This document shows, piece by piece, positions 1 through 10,841 of a stretch of DNA of 64,000 bases. Position numbers and translations under genes: made by a program. The stretch comes from Kalmusia sp. IMI 367209 (taxonomy: Eukaryota > Ascomycota > Dothideomycetes > Pleosporales > Didymosphaeriaceae): the NCBI GenBank assembly GCA_027946365.1, contig JAPEUQ010000005.1:496001-560000 (forward strand), in the 5' to 3' direction. The notes beneath the pieces are model-generated. The model worked only from the letters and a program-made list of their open reading frames with translations, had not been told where the DNA came from and made no database searches. Positions within the stretch are counted from its first letter, which is position 1; each line of letters begins with the position of its first letter.

Positions 1-1913
1 CGTGAAGCAAAAGCCGTTCGATGGAGCTTTGCGCTATCGCACAGCATAGCCAAAACGGCATCTGGACCCTGGATAACATCACTTATCCACCCTTCAAATC
101 CAAAATTCGCAAGCTCCTCTTGCGTCATGGGAGATCTGTACCAAGAACGAGGATGTAGAATTGTGCGGATAGTGATGTCGTGCAAGCCCAAAAATCCGTC
201 CTTCTTTGGGCCTAGAAGTGTGTCTTGAATCACCTGAGCATCCTCTACATTTGTGCAAGTAATGGCCGTCAAGTCTCCTCGGCGCAATTGGCTTTCGACA
301 GCGTCAGCGTAATTTTTATCGGGTACTGAACATTCGATGATTGGTGGACCATAGACCTTAGCTTTCAAGGACAACTTGCTCATGTTCTCTTGAAGCCAAC
401 GCCAGCCGTCGGAGGTATCTCTGGATAGAGTGGCCAGACGACTGGCCTGTTGGCCGCTTTGTGTATTGAGTCGCTCCCGTTCGTTTTCTTTGATCTGTAG
501 GGTATCACGATCTCGCAGCACATCCCCTCGCATACTTTTCGATTCATTTGCCAGCTCAGCCATTTTACGTTCGGCCGCAGATTTCCTAGTGCGAATCTCC
601 GATTTTCGTGCTTCGAAGGGAGCTTGATCGTATTCTACGACGTTGTCTTCCATGGAACGCTCGAGTCGGATTATATCGTTTTCTATCCGCCTGATCTCCT
701 GTTTACGCTGCTTCTCTGCGTGCTTTTCTGCGCTGATCTCGGTTGTGAATGCACCCAAAGACTGCTGGTCGGCATCGATCTTGGTCGCGAGCTTATCAAC
801 CGTAATTTTCATGGCATCAAAACGTTGTTTCCGATTCCTTGAGATGCGTTGAATTTGATCCCTATATCCCTCCATTTCCGACTCGGCGCGACGAGCTGGC
901 TCAACCTCAGTTTCATATCGGTGTAATTCTTCCTGATTCGTGCGCATGTCCGCTTTTATCTGGTTTACTTCAGCCTTTAGTGTTCGCTCATTGAGGATAT
1001 GCCGGCATTTCTCAAGGGCTTTTGATTTGACTAGAAGCTCTTGGCGCTGGTTGTACCGCTCGACGTCCTCTCGTGTAGTGTTTTGCTTAGCTTGCAAGCC
1101 TTTCAAATGATGCTGTTCATTCTGCTGCTGAGATTCAAGGCTTTTCTCCTCTGCCCGAAGCTCCTTGAGATCATCATGGCGCTTAACCATTTCCTCGGGT
1201 GCGGCGGCGCGTTGAGTCTCTCTGAGTAACGAGATGGGGTCCAACCGTGCGAACTCTACTACACGATCTTGAGGTAAGAATTGACAAAGATTATCGATCT
1301 GAATCGAAAACGACCTTGCCAGGGCCAAGACCTCCTTCTGTGGTTGAGGCCGTTGATTGATGAAGAAAGCTGATTTATTACCCTCTTTCCTGATGATCCG
1401 ACGTATGACAGGGTTCTCCGTTTGCATCTCGGAAGCAGCGAGTTCGATCTCGATCTCTGCTTCAGCACTATCGTGCTTCACGAACTCGCCAATTTCTTTG
1501 GCTCTTCCAAGATTCTACCAGGGTCAGTAAGTTCGACAGGATTTCAACATATATGTAACAAGTCTTACCGAAGGAGACCATCCGAGACCTAAGCAGATGG
1601 CACAAACGAGCGTGCTCTTGCCTGTACCATTTGGGCCTATAATCATGTTGAGGCTGGGACCAAGATGGAATTCGGCGGCCGTGTACGTGACGAAATTTGT
1701 GAGCTTCACCCGCACCAAAGACCCGGGCTGGTGCACATCTTCGTAGTCGTGGCTTAGCCTATGCTGACCGTTTGTGGATGAGGCGCCATCAGACGCGTCG
1801 CGGGTACGACGGGCGCGTTTACTTTTCGCCGACTGATGAGAGACATCGGACTGCTCGTCCTCGTCGCTCAAGGCAACGGAAGAGCGCTTCCGTCCAGTCA
1901 CAAGCCCTGGCAT
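1..1913 (-). CDS. smc5: SMC5, structural maintenance of chromosomes protein 5 (3' part outside the window)
   Basis: SMC5 pairs with SMC6 in the nuclear SMC5/6 complex, which acts in recombinational repair and replication-fork stability. Exon 1 (1569-1913) has a basic, serine-rich N-terminus and then the ATPase head with Walker [11 protein letters not shown] 54-base GT-AG intron (1515-1568) follows. Exon 2 runs off the left edge and encodes the family stretch [14 protein letters not shown], a long Glu/Lys/Arg-rich coiled coil, and then the beginning of the hinge (about [22 protein letters not shown]). The second coiled coil and Walker B are outside. I start at ATG 1913, because the open frame further upstream begins with TTG. 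About 619 residues are visible of a protein normally near 1,100. The FLPQD motif distinguishes SMC5 from SMC6. Confidence 0.93.
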
Positions 1914-2408
1914 TCTTTTGTGCTTGAAAAGCAAAGTGATTGTGGTGGCGGTCCGAAAGCGTTGACGTATGTATGTAGTTGAAGGTGTATTCGTGGTTGG
2001 TTAGGCCTGACGCTAGAGGAGCAAGTGGCACGTGATGACGCGTTTGTAAGTTCCAAAATTAGGTCAACGCGTGTGCATCATCAAACACCTGGTCTATTTA
2101 CTTTTCGTAGTGTATGCTCAAATACTTCTTTGCGCCAAACCCCTCTACCAGAACACCTGTTCACTTTGCATACGTGTCATGTGTACCACTTCTCAATTCA
2201 TTTTCAATGCATGAAAAGCTGTGTATTCGATCGAATGCTAGTCCACGACTAGAACAGCTGAAAAGCTACTCACTTCTACGGCTTCTATCCTTCAGCCATT
2301 CCTAACAACACAATTGGCTCAATGAGCTGAGCGAATATTATTTGTATTTACACATGTGTTGGGGACTCTACGTTTACACACATATTTTACTCTTTACAGA
2401 CTTAGCAT
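1914..2408. other. Intergenic region between SMC5 start and fumarase stop
   Basis: This 495-base stretch holds the promoter and 5' leader of SMC5 and the 3' end of the fumarase gene, both on the minus strand. It is AT-rich in its right half. Short open frames here show no recognisable protein, and I see no RNA gene. Confidence 0.6.
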
Positions 2409-4143
2409 CTATTTCTCTTTGGGCGCAATCATAAGCTCTGGCCGGACGTGCTTGTCGAAGTCTTCCTCGCTAATTGTCTTGAGCTCTAGGGCGCTCTCCT
2501 TGAGCGTAATGCCCTTCTTATGCGCGTTCTTAGCAGTCTTAGAGGCAGCGTCGTAACCTGGAGGTTATTAGTGACTTGGAAAAGGTCGCAAACGGACTAG
2601 ACTCACCAATGACGGGGTTAAGGCATGTGACCAGCATCAGACTAGCTTTATGTTAGCAGTTTTCGAAGTGGAAGCGTTGCGAGAACCCACCTCTCGTTGA
2701 GCAGAGCCCCGATGCGCTTCTCATCAGCCTCTAGACCTTCGACTAAATTCTTCTCGAAACTCCTCATGGCATCAGCCAGAAGACGGGAGCTGTGTAGCAG
2801 ATTGCGGATCATGACAGGCTTAAAAACATTCAACTCGAAGTTACCCTGAGATCCTGCGAAGGTGGTCGCGGCGTGGTTCCCAAAAACTTGGGTGCAGACC
2901 ATTGTGAGCGACTCACACTGCGTCGGATTGACTTTGCCTGGCATGATAGACGAGCCGGGCTCGTTCTCCGGAAGTTTTAGCTCACCAAGACCGCATCGAG
3001 GACCTGAGCCAAGGAAGCGGATGTCTTGGGCGATCTTGAACAAAGACGCAGCAAGCGTATTGAGCTGACCGTGGGCTTCCACGATGGCGTCATGTGCCGC
3101 AAGAGCCTCGAACTTGTTGGGAGCAGTGATGAATTGGTGGCCAGTCATCTTGCTGACTTCGGCAGCGATATCCTCTGCGAAACCCTTGAACGTGTTGATT
3201 CCAGTTCCCACCGCAGTTCCACCCTGTGCGAGCATCTTGAGGTGGGGCAGGGAAGACTTGACGCGCTCAATACCAAAATCCAGCTGCTGCACGTAGCCAG
3301 AGAATTCCTGGCCCAGCGTCAAGGGTGTAGCATCCTGCAAATGTGTCCTGCCGATCTTGATGATCTTCTCGAACAGATCGCTCTTCTTCTTCAGGGCGTC
3401 ACGAAGGCTTGCCAGTGCCGGAAGCAGCGACTCCTCGAAGTCAATGACGGCGGCGATGTGCATGACGGTCGGGAAGGTGTCGTTCGAGGAGGCAGACATG
3501 TTGACGTGGTCGTTGGGATGGACAGGCTTCTTGGTTCCCATCTGGCCGCCGAGGATCTCGATGGCGCGGTTTGAGATGACTTCGTTGGCGTTCATGTTGG
3601 ACTGCGTGCCGGAGCCAGTCTGCCAGACAACGAGCGGGAAGTGGTCGATGAGCTTCAAGTCGGCGACTTCGGCGGCGGCCTGTTGAATGGCTTCTCCGAT
3701 CTTGGGGTCTGCGCAGCGTGAGCGGAAGCGTAGTAGGTCAATTGGATCTGCGTACCCAGCCCGAACTTCATGTTCACCGTGGCGGCGGCACCCTTGAGAA
3801 TGCCAAAGGCCTTGACAATGGGCGGCGGCATGCGATCCTGCGGCTGGTTGATCTTGAAATTCTCCAGAGACCGTTCTGTCTGGGCGCCCCAGTACTTGTC
3901 CGCGGGGACCTTGATCTCGCCGAAGGCATCGCTCTCTGTTCGCGTGGAGGCCATTTTGGTTGTCGAAGAGAACTGGCGGCGCTGCGGGGTGTGTTGTGAC
4001 AGCAAAGGAGCGTAGCGCGGGGCAGTGGAGAGACGATGCCGGCTGGGAGCCGACCAGCATCTGGGGAGGACGGAGGGGGCTTTGGCATGTGCAAGAGACC
4101 GCAGGCCCGCCTCGGCGCGGGGCTTCAGCGCAGCTCGGAACAT
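2409..4143 (-). CDS. fum1: Fumarate hydratase, class II (fumarase), mitochondrial and cytosolic
   Basis: It interconverts fumarate and malate in the citric acid cycle. The exons are 3756-4143, 2691-3708, 2607-2641 and 2409-2557 (529 residues), with introns of 47, 49 and 49 bases. The class II signature [13 protein letters not shown] is intact, as are the substrate-site stretches [14 protein letters not shown] and [11 protein letters not shown] 4143 begins an Arg-rich, acid-free leader ending in RRQFSSTTK, which looks like a mitochondrial presequence. A second in-frame ATG at 3954 begins exactly at the mature enzyme ([17 protein letters not shown]), so one gene could make both forms, as yeast fumarase is known to do. 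The frame is open further upstream to 4281, but only through a GTG, so I do not extend it. The C-terminal exons restore the conserved [17 protein letters not shown] run across two splice sites. Confidence 0.95.
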
Positions 4144-5430
4144 GGCGCAGGTCGGCGGCGATGGATCAGTGATGACGAGAGGTCGCAGAAGGGTCGTTTG
4201 ATGCTGCAATTGCAGACTGCTTTTTTGTCGTCTCGCCGACGCTGCCAAACCGCGAAAAAGATGCGGAAGCAAAAGAGTCACGTGATCCGACCGCGAACCC
4301 GACGCCCAAAGCTCCGAGCTCCTTGCACCCGTGCATAATTCCTTGTCCCATGGAGAAATCTCCCACCTGTCGTTACGACCGCTGCATCACCCAGCGTGCA
4401 GCAGCAGCACCGTGCCGTTGTGTCGGAGCAGCGCCCACCGCCTTGGCCCGTCCCTCTTCTCTTCTCGCCCTTTTCTCGCGTCGGCGTCCTCGTGTCGCAG
4501 CAAGCGTTCCGTGAAGCCCCAGGAGAGCCGTGCCACGCAGAGCTCCCCGGCTGGGCTGTCCGCGCTTCTTCTTTCGCCGGCGACGTCGACACAGCTAGCT
4601 TGTCGGCCCAACTTGGCCAGAAGCAGGACGACGCTGTCTGCCGGCCTGCCCGGGGGGCCGGTGCCTGCATCATGCTTTTTCCAGACAGCAGGGACAAACG
4701 CGCGCGCGGCGAAGGCAGAGCGAAGTTGGGTTTGTTTAGTCGATGCAAGGCCGCGGCCGCTGCTGCCGAACCAAGGTCGGCCAGGGATCCTGAGCTGAGC
4801 GCTCACCTTGCTGTGAATGACGGGACGAACGCCCCTCCTCGACGCGGCGTTCTGGCGGACATTTATGTACGCAACGACTGGCGCTGTGTCCCACGTCTGC
4901 CGTCTCAGCAGTAAGTCACTTGCCCTCGGAGCAGCTGACGGCCTCTTGCAGCCTTGCTTCCAACGTCTGCATAATAGTAGTGCTGCTCCTGCCCCTCATT
5001 CCAGATTGCATCCTCACCCGGCCTTCCCACCCTGTCTCGCCCTCATTCACCGTGCCCCACGCCCCAGTTTCCCGCCTGCGAGTCGCCGTGAATCACACTC
5101 CGCCCACGGGTCCTGGACACACCGCCTGCCCAGCTGCCCAGCTGCCCGCCCATTCACCCATCTGTAGCCTGCCACCCCCGCTGGTACCTTGTCACCTTGT
5201 CACCTTGTCTACCGCCTCCACGGTCCCAGACTACCCCCCGCCTTCACACTCTACGTGCTTGTCTGGGACGTTTTTCTGCGTTGAACGCAAGCCTGACTAC
5301 CAAAAGAAGGCGCCTCAACGCCATTGGATCACACACCTGGTACCCTCACGGCCTCACTTTTGGGACTTCAATTCACAGTCCGCCAAAGGGCGCAAGGCCT
5401 CCCGCGCCTTGTTCCAACCAGAAAGCATTC
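4144..5430. promoter_or_regulatory. Divergent intergenic/promoter region between fumarase and RING gene
   Basis: About 1.29 kb separates the two divergently transcribed genes. It is GC-rich near fumarase and becomes C/T-rich towards the RING gene, as fungal 5' leaders often do. A short repeat of CACCTTGT sits near 5190-5210. Several open frames exist on both strands but none has recognisable protein content, so I treat it as promoter and untranslated leader. Confidence 0.5.
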
Positions 5431-6682
5431 ATGGCAGAAACTCACTTCAGCCAAAGCACGTTCACAGGAGCACCTACTTCGCAGGTCCAAGACCAAGCGG
5501 CTGTGCCGAGCTATCAGCAGAACTACAATGTCAATCCTGGTTTCAGCAATCCGCCGTTCAGCCCACAGCACATTGCATTTGAGCCCCCTTATCGTCCTCA
5601 GCAGCTACCAGAGCCACACGGGCAGCATCCTGTTTACCCCCAGTACAACCGATACCCCCAATGGCCATTTCACAATGGTTATCGGTCTGCGGTCTACATG
5701 GGCACTCCCGGTGCCATGTTTCAACATGGCCCACCCGGAACACCGCCTGCGCCGCTACAAAACTACCGTTTCGATGCGAGTCTGTATCGAGGAATGGAGG
5801 AAGAAGGTCAGAATGCGGGCGATTCGTTCAGTTCGAGCGGTTCTTCATACCAGAGCACTAATCTGACGGATTACTATCCCCCTTCTTACCCTTATTGGGC
5901 ACAGACACCTATCCAGAGCATCCCCCGTCGTCCCTATTCGCAGACATCTACTACGGAACCTTTGGCATTTCAGGGACTTGACCATTCTCAGGACGCTAGT
6001 CCTACTGAGCATCGCCACCCGCTGTTACCAAGCCGGAGAACTTCATATCAAGGACCAAACTTTCCGCAGGGATTCCAGAATTCTAGTAATCAGGAACGTC
6101 GTCACCTGTCTAGGCTTCTCGGTGGCTCTGCTGCTCACCCAGCTGATCCTCGCCCAGCTGATCCCAGTTCATCTCCTAGAACCTCGCATCGACGCAGCTT
6201 CGACCGGTATTCGAACGACCTCCTACAGCCGAACGTTGCGTCCGGGTCGAACGATCCACCACGTCCGTCCCCTTTTCGTGCCCGTCGGCAACGCTTAGGA
6301 CCGCACCCAAGCTTTCGCCCTCGCATGTTCGGCCGCGAAGAGCACCCCAACGTTCCTTCCGCTGCAGAAATGCAAGTACTGAAGGATAAGTTGCGGCATT
6401 TTCTGCCTAGTGAGCTGCCAGAGGGAATTGGTACAATGTGCGATATCTGCCAAAAAGACTACTCGTCAAAGTACGTCGCTCCTTCTGAGGAAGATGAGGT
6501 TGCGATTCAGCTGCCATGCAAACACTGCTTTGGCGAGTTCTGCATCAACACTTGGGTAACTTATCTATCTTTCACTCCTAGTAGGCTTACTTACTGATCT
6601 GATGCAGTTTGAGACCTGTCGGAAACACAAGAATAAGATAACTTGTCCGATGTGTCGAAAGGTCCTTGTTAAGCCGCAATAA
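5431..6682 (+). CDS. RING-finger protein, probable E3 ubiquitin ligase
   Basis: The exons are 5431-6555 and 6608-6682, with a 52-base intron placed inside the zinc finger (399 residues). The first 320 or so residues are disordered and rich in Pro, Ser, Tyr and Gln. The RING is at the extreme C-terminus: CDIC, then PCKHCFGEFC, then after the splice CPMC, and the protein ends a few residues later. In the middle block the sixth ligand position (Cys/His in a classical RING) is Gly, a variant seen in other fungal RING proteins, with a Cys three residues after the third ligand. ATG 5431 has a good context. The open frame extends upstream into the C/T-rich leader without conserved content. The substrate is unknown. 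Confidence 0.8.
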
Positions 6683-7568
6683 TGCGAGGATGCGCTGTCA
6701 CATCTGAGCGGCCACGAGTTTTTCGTGAGGGACGAGCATTTGCTCGATATGTTTGGAAGCTAGAGATATTTCGGTGGCCATTACTCCTCGCCCATAGACA
6801 GATGGTGGTATCATAGTTCTAGAGCGATCAGTCACGACACGCCCCAGCTCGGACGAGACGATCTGCATCATGTCTTCTCGATCAAGACAGAAGCGGTTGT
6901 CGTCACTCCCTCGAGCATTGTGGACATGCTCCGCAGAGCCCTTCTATTCCTTTTCCATGGGCTGAAGAAGAGTCATGAATGGACTTTGTCTTACTTACGA
7001 AGGTATGAGCGGTGCATCATGGTTCTCTGCAGGCGTTTTGGGGTATGTATATCCAAGCACTACATTTAGATGGGTTCATACGGAGCCTCTATGTAACGAT
7101 GGTGAATTTACAGGTAATGGGTTGTTAGTAAATGGAGTACTGTTAACGTATGAAAAGCATGCGATAATACAAGTCGAGTCAATGTACCAAGTGCTGCAAT
7201 AAATCGTGAGCGCTTTGTATCGGAAATCTCGTTAGATTGATTAAAAAAAGAGGCACAAATTGTTGCGATACCTGGTGGTTGTGAGGTTTAGTGATGACGA
7301 AGGCGGGCAGGGATGTGCGGGACGGGGAATGCCATTGGTTGCTGGGTCAGCAAATAAACACCCCGCCACGACGTCCACAAAGCACACAACACTCCTTGCG
7401 TTTACAATCGTACTCGACACAGTTAATTCATACCATCAATCTTTGCACTGCTACTTCTACTACTGTATTGAATCGGTGCTGCTGGGTTACTGCGGCGACG
7501 GGTAGCTATCCGTAGGCGCTCTTTCCCTACCGCCGCAACGCGCACGCATAGCAGTCGACTCCAGCATC
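6683..7568. other. Intergenic region between RING gene and DBF2
   Basis: This 886-base region lies between two plus-strand genes. It should hold the 3' UTR of the RING gene and the promoter and leader of DBF2. Its last 200 bases contain C/T-rich tracts just before the DBF2 ATG. I see no gene or RNA in it. Confidence 0.5.
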
Positions 7569-9687
7569 ATGGCCACAGACAGACAGAACTTCCAGCTGCC
7601 CGCCCCTCCCCCGCCGCTTCACACTCGCCCCAGCGACATGAACCGCCCTGGAACACCCTCGCAGGAGGCTTTCATCAGCCCACAGCAGACTCCGCAAGGT
7701 TCTCCAAGCAAAAACCAGCACCCACCAGGTGCTTTCGATCTTCCTCATGTTTTTGAGAATGCCATGAGGCTTCTCCCGACCTTGGGCTCGCCATCCAGGT
7801 CCAAGCCAGGTACACCAACGTCGCCCAACAAGGCGAATCTGCAGGCAGCGGATGACATCGACTACTCGGCGCAGGACATCACCACACTAGGGCCAGGAAG
7901 TCCGACGCGCAAGTCAAACAAGGAAAACACACCGCCTAGCACACGCCCTGGTCTGCAAAAGGAGTCTAGCTACGTCACCCACGCAGCACAGTCGCGCCAG
8001 GAACCCTATCGCACGCGTGAGGCAGAGCAGTCGGGCCGCTACTATCAAGGTCAGCAGCGCTTGTCAGCAGAGGAGCTGGAGAAAGCGAGAAAGCCAGCAG
8101 TCAAGCGCCTGGCAAATGTGACGCAATTATGTCAGTATATACATGGTGATCAGCGGCACACAAGCTTATCGATAGATAGATTTCCTCGACCACTACTACG
8201 ATCTCCTATCGTATGTCCACACGCGCCAGAACCGGCTCGCGCAATTCAAAGCGCAAAACCCGCCGCCACCTGCGACCCCCGAAACCGAGTACAACGATGC
8301 CCTCACACAATACCTCGGACGCGAACGCGCCAATCTGCGAAAGCGCCGTACGAGGCTAAGGCAGGGTGATTTCCAAATCCTAACCCAGGTTGGCCAGGGT
8401 GGCTATGGACAAGTGTACTTGGCACAGAAGAAGGATACTCGCGAGGTGTGCGCATTGAAGGTCATGAGCAAGAAGCTCTTGTTCAAGCTCGACGAGGTCC
8501 GCCACGTGCTGACGGAGCGCGATATCTTAACTTCAGCCAAGAGCGAGTGGCTGGTTCGGTTGCTTTACGCCTTTCAAGATGACAAGAGCATATATCTGGC
8601 CATGGTGCGTGAGATAATGGTATGCTCGTTGTTTGTTTCACTAACATACTTAGGAATACGTGCCTGGTGGTGACTTCCGAACGCTACTCAATAATACCGG
8701 GGTCTTGCACAATCGCCATGCTCGCTTTTACATTGCCGAGATGTTCTCTTGTGTAGACTCTCTTCACCAACTCGGCTACATCCATCGGGACTTAAAGCCA
8801 GAGAACTTCCTCATCGACAGCACAGGACATGTCAAGTTAACGGACTTTGGACTCGCTGCCGGTATGCTTGCACCGGCTAAGATTGAATCTATGCGAATAA
8901 AGCTCGAGTCCGTCGGGAACGTCGTATCTCCGTTTGGGCGACCCATGGAAGATAGAACGGCCGCAGAGCGCCGCGAGAATTATCGATCGCTTCGAGAACG
9001 AGATGTCAACTACGCGAAGAGCATTGTTGGCAGTCCCGATTATATGGCTCCAGAGGTGCTGAAAGGCGAAGAGTATGATTTCACAGTTGACTACTGGAGC
9101 TTGGGATGCATGCTGTTCGAAGCGCTCGCAGGCTACCCGCCTTTTGCCGGCGCGACCGTGGACGAAACATGGCAGAATCTGAAGCAGTGGAAGAAAGTTC
9201 TCCGCAAGCCAGTTTACGAGGATCCATCATACTTCCTTTCGAAACGTACTTGGGATCTGATCACTCGTCTCGTGGCGTCAAAAACATCTCGTTTCCGAGG
9301 CATTTCTGAGATTCACGCGCACCAATACTTTGCGGAGGTGGACTGGACGTGTCTTAGGGAGAACAAGGCGCCCTTTGTTCCCGAGTTAGACAGCGAGACT
9401 GACGCTGGCTATTTCGATGACTTTGGCAGCGAAGCGGATATGGCCAAGTACAAAGAGGTGCATGAAAAGCAGCAGGCATTGGAAGCCATGGCTGACCGTG
9501 ATGAGAAAATGGGCAAAGGCTTGTTCGTTGGATGTAAGTTTGCACGTTGCAAGGTATCTGATGGACCGTTACTGACCGCTCCTTAGTCACTTTCCGGCAC
9601 AAGAAAACGGCTGACGAGAACGGTAAACCTGCGAGCCCGCGGAAGCCCCTCCCTGCTGTAGACGAGAACTTCGGCACTATCTTCTAG
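7569..9687 (+). CDS. dbf2: DBF2/SidB-type AGC (NDR family) protein kinase
   Basis: This is the effector kinase of the septation/mitotic exit network; in filamentous fungi it drives septum formation with a MOB1 partner. Exons 7569-8130, 8180-8604, 8654-9533 and 9587-9687 give 655 residues. A disordered Pro/Ser-rich N-terminus of about 180 residues precedes the MOB-binding N-terminal regulatory region (QLYFLDHYYDLL). The kinase domain follows from roughly residue 250, with GQGGYGQVYLA, HRDLKPENFLI, the DFGLA of the activation segment, the NDR-type insert, and the phosphosite stretch KSIVGSPDYMAPE. The tail after the last intron gives FVGFTFRHK, the hydrophobic-motif region. The first splice joins T to AT to make the Tyr of QLYFLDHYY. 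DBF2 is favoured over COT1/CBK1 by RQGDFQILTQVGQGGYGQV. Confidence 0.93.
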
Positions 9688-10170
9688 AAGTCTCCCCTTC
9701 TGTGTTCGGGCACTGGTTGCCTCGATGAACCGATCCCTTTATCTTCTGCGCATGGCATTGATTGATTCGACTTTCCCGTTCCAAAGCATATGAAATTTCT
9801 TTGATGTGTAATGAGTGGTAGACGCATGGAATGGTGACATGGTCTATCGGCATACTTCTAGTACAGCGGCGTTGTGCGGAGGCAGCATACATTGTGGGGT
9901 TTGCAACAAGGCGATCGCATGGTTTAGTCACGAAGTGTAATGATAGGAAATGCGAAAAGTTCCGAGGATACTCTGAGACGATAGACCCCACACTCATTTC
10001 TTTTCCCCTCCCCCCTCAGATCATGATATACCACTGCATCAGCGGTGGGACATTCCAAGCCTCCCTTCGCGTCTCTTTTTTTGACCCAATTCACGCTACC
10101 CCGACCACAACTCCGTGCTCTACCCCAGTCATGGTCCCCTACCGGTTTCTACCCCGCTCGCTTCCCAGTC
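9688..10170. other. Intergenic region downstream of DBF2
   Basis: This 483-base region lies between the convergent DBF2 gene and the small secreted-protein gene and probably holds both 3' UTRs. It has pyrimidine-rich tracts around 10000-10080 but no coding signal I trust. Confidence 0.5.
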
Positions 10171-10535
10171 TCACGGCCACTTGAAACAAGGCAGATCGCA
10201 GCCCGCATCCCTCATGCTGCAGAAGCGCGAACACCCCGATTTGCACGCTCGGTTGGCGAAGCACTCGCGCCAGCATTGGATGAAGTTGTTGTACATTTTG
10301 CTGCATTGGGGGGATTGGTCTGCCGTCAGGGCTGCGGGGAAGAAGGCTTCGGGGGCTGCTTCGGGGAGGACCTGGCCCTGGGACGGTGAGCGAGTAGGAC
10401 GAGAGGAAGGAATGTGGAGGAGTGGTGGTGGTGGTGTTGGCGGCTTACATCATCGACTGGGAAGGGGAACGGAGACGCGGAGACGGTGAGTAGACTGCTG
10501 GACAAGAGGGAGAAGGTGAGAGGGGAGAGCTTCAT
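10171..10535 (-). CDS. Small secreted cysteine-rich protein, effector-like
   Basis: I do not recognise a family. Exon 1 (10449-10535) encodes a clean signal peptide (MKLSPLTFSLL, then SSLLTVSASP) and ends at GAT before a GTAAGC donor. The intron is 71 bases (10378-10448) with a CTCAC-type branch point close to a CAG acceptor; a second CAG six bases further gives an in-frame two-residue variant. Exon 2 (10171-10377) encodes a Pro/Ala-rich pro-segment and then a 45-residue cysteine-rich end, QCSKMYNNFIQCWREC, then ACKSGCSRFC, then GCDLPCFKWP. That is eight cysteines, enough for four disulfides. Total length is 97 residues. Such proteins are often host-interaction effectors or antimicrobials in plant-associated fungi; here that is inference. 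The intron is His-codon-rich, which hides the gene from single-frame scans. Confidence 0.72.
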
Positions 10536-10841
10536 CGTGGTCTTTCGACGATGTGATGGCGGTGTAGCGGTGTTAGATAGGACGCAAATCTATAGGAGAG
10601 AAATTGTGACGTGCGTGCGATACGAAGGAATTGAGAACAGGTTCATGTAGCGTCTATCTATAAATCTTGAAAAGCTTTTTAAGTCGAAATCCGCGGATTA
10701 GGTGCAACTATTGCGAACGCGCACAGTCGATCATGTACACGCTCATTCGTGCCACACACGTCCTAACCCGTTCTACGCAAACGCCGCCCAATGCAGGTCT
10801 ATCATGCAGCACAAAGGCGCGCAAATGCATACATCATGTCT
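10536..10841. other. Short intergenic region upstream of the secreted-protein gene
   Basis: This 306-base region holds the promoter and leader of the cysteine-rich gene and the 3' end of NEW1, both on the minus strand. Nothing else is recognisable. Confidence 0.5.

Noticed and set aside
5197..5430. Upstream start for the RING protein
   Set aside because: The extra 78 residues lie in the C/T-rich leader and have no conserved character; ATG 5431 has a better context.
10115..10489. Plus-strand open frame of 124 codons in the gap downstream of DBF2
   Set aside because: It is the antisense of the spliced cysteine-rich secreted gene, which has a signal peptide and ordered cysteines on the other strand.
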